Origin: Acholeplasmatales bacterium
GTDB taxonomy: Bacteria > Bacillota_I > Bacilli_A > Izemoplasmatales > Hujiaoplasmataceae
NCBI GenBank assembly: GCA_003477305.1
Contig: DMTN01000009.1
Location: forward strand, 648-9,230
Length of the DNA: 8,583 nucleotides
Reading direction: 5' to 3'
The notes below the pieces were generated by a model that was not told the origin of the DNA, ran no database searches, and was given only the letters and a program-made list of their open reading frames with translations. Position numbers and translations under genes: made by a program. Shown here piece by piece: positions 5,635 through 8,583 of this stretch. How positions within the stretch are numbered: the stretch's first letter is position 1; each line of letters begins with the position of its first letter.

Positions 5635-6015
5635 ATGCCTCGCCCCAGAAAACTACGGACCGTCTGTTGTCTACCGGAAAATGATTCGTTCGGTCCGCGA
5701 AATGAGAGTTTTACCGATGCGAACACCGTGCGGATGTCAGTCGACGAGTATGAAACAATCCGGCTGATCGACTTGGAAGGATTGACGCAAGAGGAATGCG
5801 CCGTTCAAATGAACGTCGCAAGAACGACCGTCCAGAGCATCTATAGCGAAGCCCGAAAGAAAATCGCCGATGTCCTCGTCAACCGCAAATGGCTGCAGAT
5901 CACCGGCGGCGACGTTGTGCTCTGCGATGGCGGAAACGTCTTTTGCGGACAACGCAACTGTAAGCGCGAGCATTGCAGTAGAAGACTCGGCAACCATCCC
6001 GAAACGGACAAGTGA
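5635..6015 (+). CDS. DUF134 (UPF0251) helix-turn-helix protein
   Basis: A 126-residue protein with the family start MPRPRKLRTVCCLP (compare the common MPRPRKxRxVxxxP) and the conserved MSVDEYETIRLIDLEGLTQEECA (35-56). The segment from about 50 to 76 (TQEECAVQMNVARTTVQSIYSEARKKIAD) is a sigma-70-region-4-like helix-turn-helix, so DNA binding is likely. It carries seven cysteines: C11, C12, C55 and a C-terminal group C97, C104, C109, C114 that could bind a metal or Fe-S cluster. ATG 5635 is chosen because AAGGAG (5621-5626) lies eight bases upstream and the protein then begins exactly as the family does; an ATG at 5578 would place the intergenic hairpin inside the gene. Families of this type sit beside NifX-like and Mrp genes; it is a candidate regulator of this operon, which is inference. 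Confidence 0.92.
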   Translation: MPRPRKLRTVCCLPENDSFGPRNESFTDANTVRMSVDEYETIRLIDLEGLTQEECAVQMNVARTTVQSIYSEARKKIADVLVNRKWLQITGGDVVLCDGGNVFCGQRNCKREHCSRRLGNHPETDK

Positions 6016-6074
6016 TCGTTGATCGAACATCTTTTCGACGAACCCGTCGAACGGTTTTGCGGGTTGTCCGTTTC
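6001..6074 (+). promoter_or_regulatory. Nested RNA stem spanning DUF134 stop codon and MBL leader
   Basis: GAAACGGACAA (6001-6011) and TTGTCCGTTTC (6064-6074) form a perfect 11-base-pair stem. Inside it TTCGACG-AACC-CGTCGAA (6034-6051) forms a perfect seven-pair hairpin. AACCCG (6041-6046) can instead pair with CGGGTT (6060-6065), excluding the inner hairpin and part of the outer stem. There is no T-run after it, so it is not a simple terminator. It ends 11 bases before the MBL gene's AAAGGAG site (6086-6092) and could act in processing, stability or translation control. Confidence 0.6.
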
Positions 6075-6100
6075 ATGTCAGATGCAAAGGAGCCTTGACC

Positions 6101-6937
6101 ATGATTGTGAGTACCTTGATCGAGAACACGTCTTGCGATCCCCGTCTTTGCGGAGAGCACGGGTTGTCGCTCTTCGTCGAAAGCGGAACGCATCGTTTGC
6201 TTTTCGATACCGGTGGCAGCGATCTGCTGATTCATAACGCAACTGCGATGGGCGTCGATCTGGCATCCGTGGACACGGTCGTCATTTCGCATGGACACGC
6301 CGACCATGGCGGCGGACTCCGGGCGTTTTTGGAATTGAATCATACCGCCGTCGTCCTGATACACAAGGATGCTTTCGAACCGCATCGTTCCAAGCATCCG
6401 GATCGATGGATCGACGTCGGACTCGACCCGGGGTTGAAAAAACATCCTCAGGTCATGATGACTGACGACTTCCACAGGATGGATGACGGGATGTTTCTAT
6501 TCTCGGGCGTCGCGGGCACGCGATATCTTCCTTCGATGAACCAAAACCTGTATCGCGGGGATGGGCCCTTGGTACCTGACGAATTCCGTCACGAACAGAA
6601 TCTTGTCATCCGCGATCGGGATGCAATCGTCCTTTTCATCGGGTGCGCGCATACCGGCGTCGTCAACATCATGAACCACGCCGCCGACCGATACGGGATC
6701 GCTCCGACGCACGTGATCGGCGGGTTTCACATGAGCAGCCGATCCTCGACCGTGGGCGAAAGCCCGGATGTCATCCGGGAAGTCGCCGCATGGCTTCGGC
6801 AGACCGAGAGTGTTTTCTACACGGGACACTGTACGGGGGAGACCGCATACCGCATTATGAAAAAAAAGATGGGAAAACAACTGCAGAAAATCAGCACCGG
6901 AACGACGATAACAATCGAAACGGAGAGAAACAGATGA
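6101..6937 (+). CDS. MBL-fold metallohydrolase (COG1237 type)
   Basis: A 278-residue soluble metallo-beta-lactamase-fold protein. Metal ligands are visible in order: HGHADH (64-69, the HxHxDH motif), H184 in GCAHTG, and H210 in GGFH; H243 in TGHCTG is a further candidate catalytic His. The N-terminus (IENTSCDPRLCGEHGLSLFVE) and the FIGCAHTGVVNI block identify the group often labelled 7,8-dihydropterin-6-methyl-4-(beta-D-ribofuranosyl)aminobenzene-5'-phosphate synthase after an archaeal member; that specific reaction should not be assumed in a bacterium. ATG 6101 follows AAAGGAG (6086-6092) at eight bases, better than a TTG at 6095. Its TGA overlaps the Mrp ATG (ATGA, 6934-6937). COG1237 genes recur beside NifX-like and Mrp-type ATPase genes, suggesting a role in making or handling a metal cofactor or its ligand; substrate unknown. 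Confidence 0.93.
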   Translation: MIVSTLIENTSCDPRLCGEHGLSLFVESGTHRLLFDTGGSDLLIHNATAMGVDLASVDTVVISHGHADHGGGLRAFLELNHTAVVLIHKDAFEPHRSKHPDRWIDVGLDPGLKKHPQVMMTDDFHRMDDGMFLFSGVAGTRYLPSMNQNLYRGDGPLVPDEFRHEQNLVIRDRDAIVLFIGCAHTGVVNIMNHAADRYGIAPTHVIGGFHMSSRSSTVGESPDVIREVAAWLRQTESVFYTGHCTGETAYRIMKKKMGKQLQKISTGTTITIETERNR

Positions 6938-7809
6938 AAGAAGAAACAATCAAAGAAACGGATTGGGAACAGGAACCGACGAAAGTCGAGTGCGATCACG
7001 ATTGCGATTCCTGCACGGAGAAGTGCGACGAACCCGTCGATTTCCGTGCGAAGCTCAATGAAATGAGTCATGTGGAGAAGACCATCGCGGTCGTCAGCGG
7101 CAAAGGCGGAGTGGGCAAATCGATGGTTACTTCGCTTTTGGCGGTCGCGACCCGGCGCCGCGGATATCAGACGGCAATCCTCGACGCGGACCTGACCGGA
7201 CCTTCGATTCCGAAAGTGTTCGGTTTGAAGGAACGTGCGACGCAGTGCGATTTCGGAATCCTGCCGGTCTTGACGGAGACGAAAATCAAGGTGATGTCGA
7301 TCAACCTGCTGATCGAGAACGAAACCGATCCGGTGGTCTGGCGCGGTCCTCTCATCGCAAACACGGTCAAGCAGTTCTGGACCGACGTGGTATGGGATCA
7401 GGTGGACTACATGTTCATCGATATGCCGCCGGGAACCGGCGACGTTCCCTTGACGGTTTTCCAATCGCTTCCCGTCGACGGCATCATCATCGTCGCCTCA
7501 CCGCAGGAACTGGTCTCGATGATCGTGACGAAATCGGTCCGCATGGCGGAGATGATGAAGATCCCGATCATCGGCATCGTCGAAAACATGTCTTACGCAA
7601 TCTGTCCCGGCTGTCATGAGCCGTTCTACCTTTTCGGAAAAAGCCACATCGAAGAGGTCGCCGCCGAACATCGGCTCGACATTCTCGCGAGAATTCCGAT
7701 CGATCCGGCCTATGCATCCGCGTGCGATGACGGAACGATTGAACAAGTATCAACCGACGTGTTTTCAATCGTCGCGGATCGCATCATCCAATGGAGGAAA
7801 GCCCAATGA
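6934..7809 (+). CDS. mrp: Mrp/Nbp35-family Fe-S carrier P-loop ATPase
   Basis: A 291-residue cytosolic SIMIBI-class ATPase of the Mrp/ApbC/Nbp35 family, which binds and transfers Fe-S clusters. The deviant Walker A motif GKGGVGKS lies at 56-63, the switch I region near DADLTGPSIPKVFGL (84-98) and Walker B/switch II at FIDMPPGTGD (161-170). CPGC (224-227) is the conserved CxxC that bridges a [4Fe-4S] cluster between two subunits. An N-terminal extension carries C20-x3-C24-x2-C27-x3-C31, a second probable cluster site like that of Nbp35-type and some archaeal/clostridial members and absent from minimal Mrp. ATG 6934 overlaps the MBL stop, with GGAGAG at 6922-6927; longer upstream frames run across the MBL gene and are not real. 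Its own stop overlaps the next gene's ATG (7806-7809), so Mrp and the NifX-like protein are probably made together. Confidence 0.95.
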   Translation: MKEETIKETDWEQEPTKVECDHDCDSCTEKCDEPVDFRAKLNEMSHVEKTIAVVSGKGGVGKSMVTSLLAVATRRRGYQTAILDADLTGPSIPKVFGLKERATQCDFGILPVLTETKIKVMSINLLIENETDPVVWRGPLIANTVKQFWTDVVWDQVDYMFIDMPPGTGDVPLTVFQSLPVDGIIIVASPQELVSMIVTKSVRMAEMMKIPIIGIVENMSYAICPGCHEPFYLFGKSHIEEVAAEHRLDILARIPIDPAYASACDDGTIEQVSTDVFSIVADRIIQWRKAQ

Positions 7810-8156
7810 AAATCGCCATCGCAACACAAGCGGGAATGGTCTCCCAGCATTTCGGTTATGCGGAAACCTTTACCGTCTTCGACATTGAAAACAAGGTCGT
7901 CGTCGGTAAGAACGAAGTCGCGAATCCCGGTCATCGTCCCGGCTTTCTTCCGGTGTTCCTCGCGCGTCGGGGAGTCGGCATCATCATCGCCGGCGGCATC
8001 GGATCGGGAGCGGTCGATCTCTTCAAAGCAAACGGCATCGAAGTCATCACCGGCGCTTCGGGAAATCCGGATGCGGTCATCGAACAATGGCTTTCCGGAG
8101 ACCTGAAGTCCACGGGAATCCCATGCAGCGAACATCTGCATCACGGAGAATGCTGA
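7806..8156 (+). CDS. NifX/NafY-like (orange-protein type) metal-cofactor binding protein
   Basis: A 116-residue single-domain protein of the dinitrogenase iron-molybdenum cofactor biosynthesis family. Seen are the start MKIAIAT, QHFGYAETFTVFDI (14-27, conserved H15-F-G), and IIIAGGIGSGAVDLFKANGIEVI (59-81), the family's characteristic GGxGxxAxxxxxxxGIxV. The C-terminal tail CSEHLHHGEC (107-116) holds two Cys and three His and may bind metal. ATG 7806 has GGAGG (7793-7797) within the end of mrp and an ATGA overlap with it. No nifHDK or nifB is present, so nitrogenase maturation is not implied. The closest functional precedent is the orange protein (ORP) of Desulfovibrio, a Mo-Cu cluster protein that partners an Mrp ATPase and is sometimes fused to it (MrpORP). 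The bound metal here is unknown. Confidence 0.93.
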   Translation: MKIAIATQAGMVSQHFGYAETFTVFDIENKVVVGKNEVANPGHRPGFLPVFLARRGVGIIIAGGIGSGAVDLFKANGIEVITGASGNPDAVIEQWLSGDLKSTGIPCSEHLHHGEC

Positions 8157-8158
8157 CT

Positions 8159-8250
8159 TTTCCTTCGGGAAGCGGATCAACCCTATCAATCTCGGTTGAA
8201 GGATATTCCTGTGGTCGGCTGCCGCAAACGGCAAATATGATCCGACCGCA
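8159..8250 (+). promoter_or_regulatory. Structured RNA leader before the CoA-disulfide-reductase-like gene
   Basis: Three elements follow the NifX-like stop. First, TTTCC-TTCG-GGAAG (8159-8172) is a UUCG-tetraloop hairpin with one G-U pair. Second, TCAACC (8177-8182) pairs with GGTTGA (8194-8199). Third, TGTGGTCGG (8210-8218) pairs with CCGACCGCA (8242-8250), nine pairs with one G-U, enclosing a perfect hairpin TGCCG-CAAA-CGGCA (8220-8233). The element ends just before AAAGGA (8255-8260). GTTGAAGGATA and GTTGAAAGGATA occur at 8195 and 8251, the second being the ribosome site. No promoter is convincing in the gap. This could be a riboswitch-like or processing element; I do not recognise a known class. 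Confidence 0.5.
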
Positions 8251-8265
8251 GTTGAAAGGATAACA

Positions 8266-8583
8266 ATGCGTCATTATGATTTGATTGTGATTGGCGGCAG
8301 CGCCGCCGGCATCACCGCCGCCGTTACGGCTCGGAAATTCTATCCGGAAAAAAGCATCCTGATGATTCGCGACGTCAAAAACGTTCCGATTCCCTGTGGG
8401 ATCCCCTATGTATTCGGTACGGTCAATGATCCGATGAAGAATCTGATGCCGGTCGATGTCATGATGCAAAACGCGAAAGTGGATGTCGTCATGGGCACCG
8501 CGATGAAGATCAATCCCGACTTCAACATCGTACTCATGTCTTCCGGCATGGAGGAAGGGCTGACTTACGATCGGTTGATCTTG
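8266..8583 (+). CDS. FAD/NAD(P)-dependent disulfide oxidoreductase, CoA-disulfide reductase/Nox-like, N-terminal part (runs off right edge)
   Basis: The first 106 codons of a pyridine-nucleotide-disulfide oxidoreductase. The start MRHYDLIVIGGSAAGITAA (1-19) is the FAD-binding Rossmann motif (GGSAAG). The segment IPCGIPYVFG (42-51) with C44 sits where the CoA-disulfide reductase/NADH oxidase/persulfide reductase group has its single redox cysteine (usually SCGLPY), rather than the CxxxxC of glutathione reductase or lipoamide dehydrogenase. Here Pro replaces the Ser before Cys, a variant I have seen in related enzymes but cannot check. ATG 8266 follows AAAGGA at five bases. It lies 109 bases after the NifX-like gene with no promoter seen, so it may be the last operon member. 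Whether the C-terminus carries a rhodanese domain (polysulfide/persulfide role) is outside the window. Confidence 0.85.
   Translation, partial: MRHYDLIVIGGSAAGITAAVTARKFYPEKSILMIRDVKNVPIPCGIPYVFGTVNDPMKNLMPVDVMMQNAKVDVVMGTAMKINPDFNIVLMSSGMEEGLTYDRLIL

Noticed and set aside
6643..6933. N-terminal extension of the Mrp protein into the MBL gene
   Set aside because: It overlaps the conserved end of the MBL protein in another frame; the ATG at 6934 with GGAGAG and ATGA overlap is the natural start.
7806..8156. Evidence of a nitrogen-fixation locus
   Set aside because: A lone NifX-like domain is common in non-fixers; no nifH, nifD, nifK, nifB or nifE/N is in the window.

Overview
The window looks like chromosomal DNA of an anaerobic or microaerobic low-complexity Bacillota/Mycoplasmatota-type bacterium with a fairly high G+C content. 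The case rests on four things: strong AGGAGG-type ribosome binding sites, sigma-A-like promoters (TTGACA/TATAAT), a two-gene MarR/ABC-exporter operon of a kind common in Firmicutes, and TGA used as a stop (so not the Mycoplasma code). The taxonomic call is inference. No tRNA, rRNA, CRISPR array, integrase or transposase is visible.

Left part, minus strand (1-3348): a promoter at 3321-3348 drives a tightly overlapping operon of a MarR-type repressor, then an ABC exporter half-transporter with a degenerate ATP site and a large extracytoplasmic insertion, then a second ABC half-transporter that runs off the left edge. The pair should form a heterodimeric exporter controlled by the MarR protein.

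Middle, plus strand (3349-5226): a regulatory intergenic region with two palindromes, a ZIP-family (ZupT-like) metal transporter, and an archaeal-type Prx6 peroxiredoxin with its own structured leader and a very clear intrinsic terminator.

Right part, plus strand (5227-8583): a strong promoter overlapped by a direct repeat starts a probable operon of small DUF5320-like protein, DUF134 (UPF0251) HTH protein, MBL-fold metallohydrolase (COG1237 type), Mrp/Nbp35 Fe-S P-loop ATPase and NifX/NafY-like (orange-protein type) cofactor-binding protein. After 109 bases of structured RNA comes the start of a FAD/NAD(P)-dependent CoA-disulfide-reductase-like enzyme. MBL, Mrp and NifX-like genes are joined by ATGA overlaps. 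The Mrp and NifX-like genes resemble a split form of the MrpORP hybrid of Desulfovibrio. The physiological role of this gene set is not well established, and it is the most interesting part of the window. Three separate RNA-structure candidates lie inside this operon, suggesting control or processing between cistrons.
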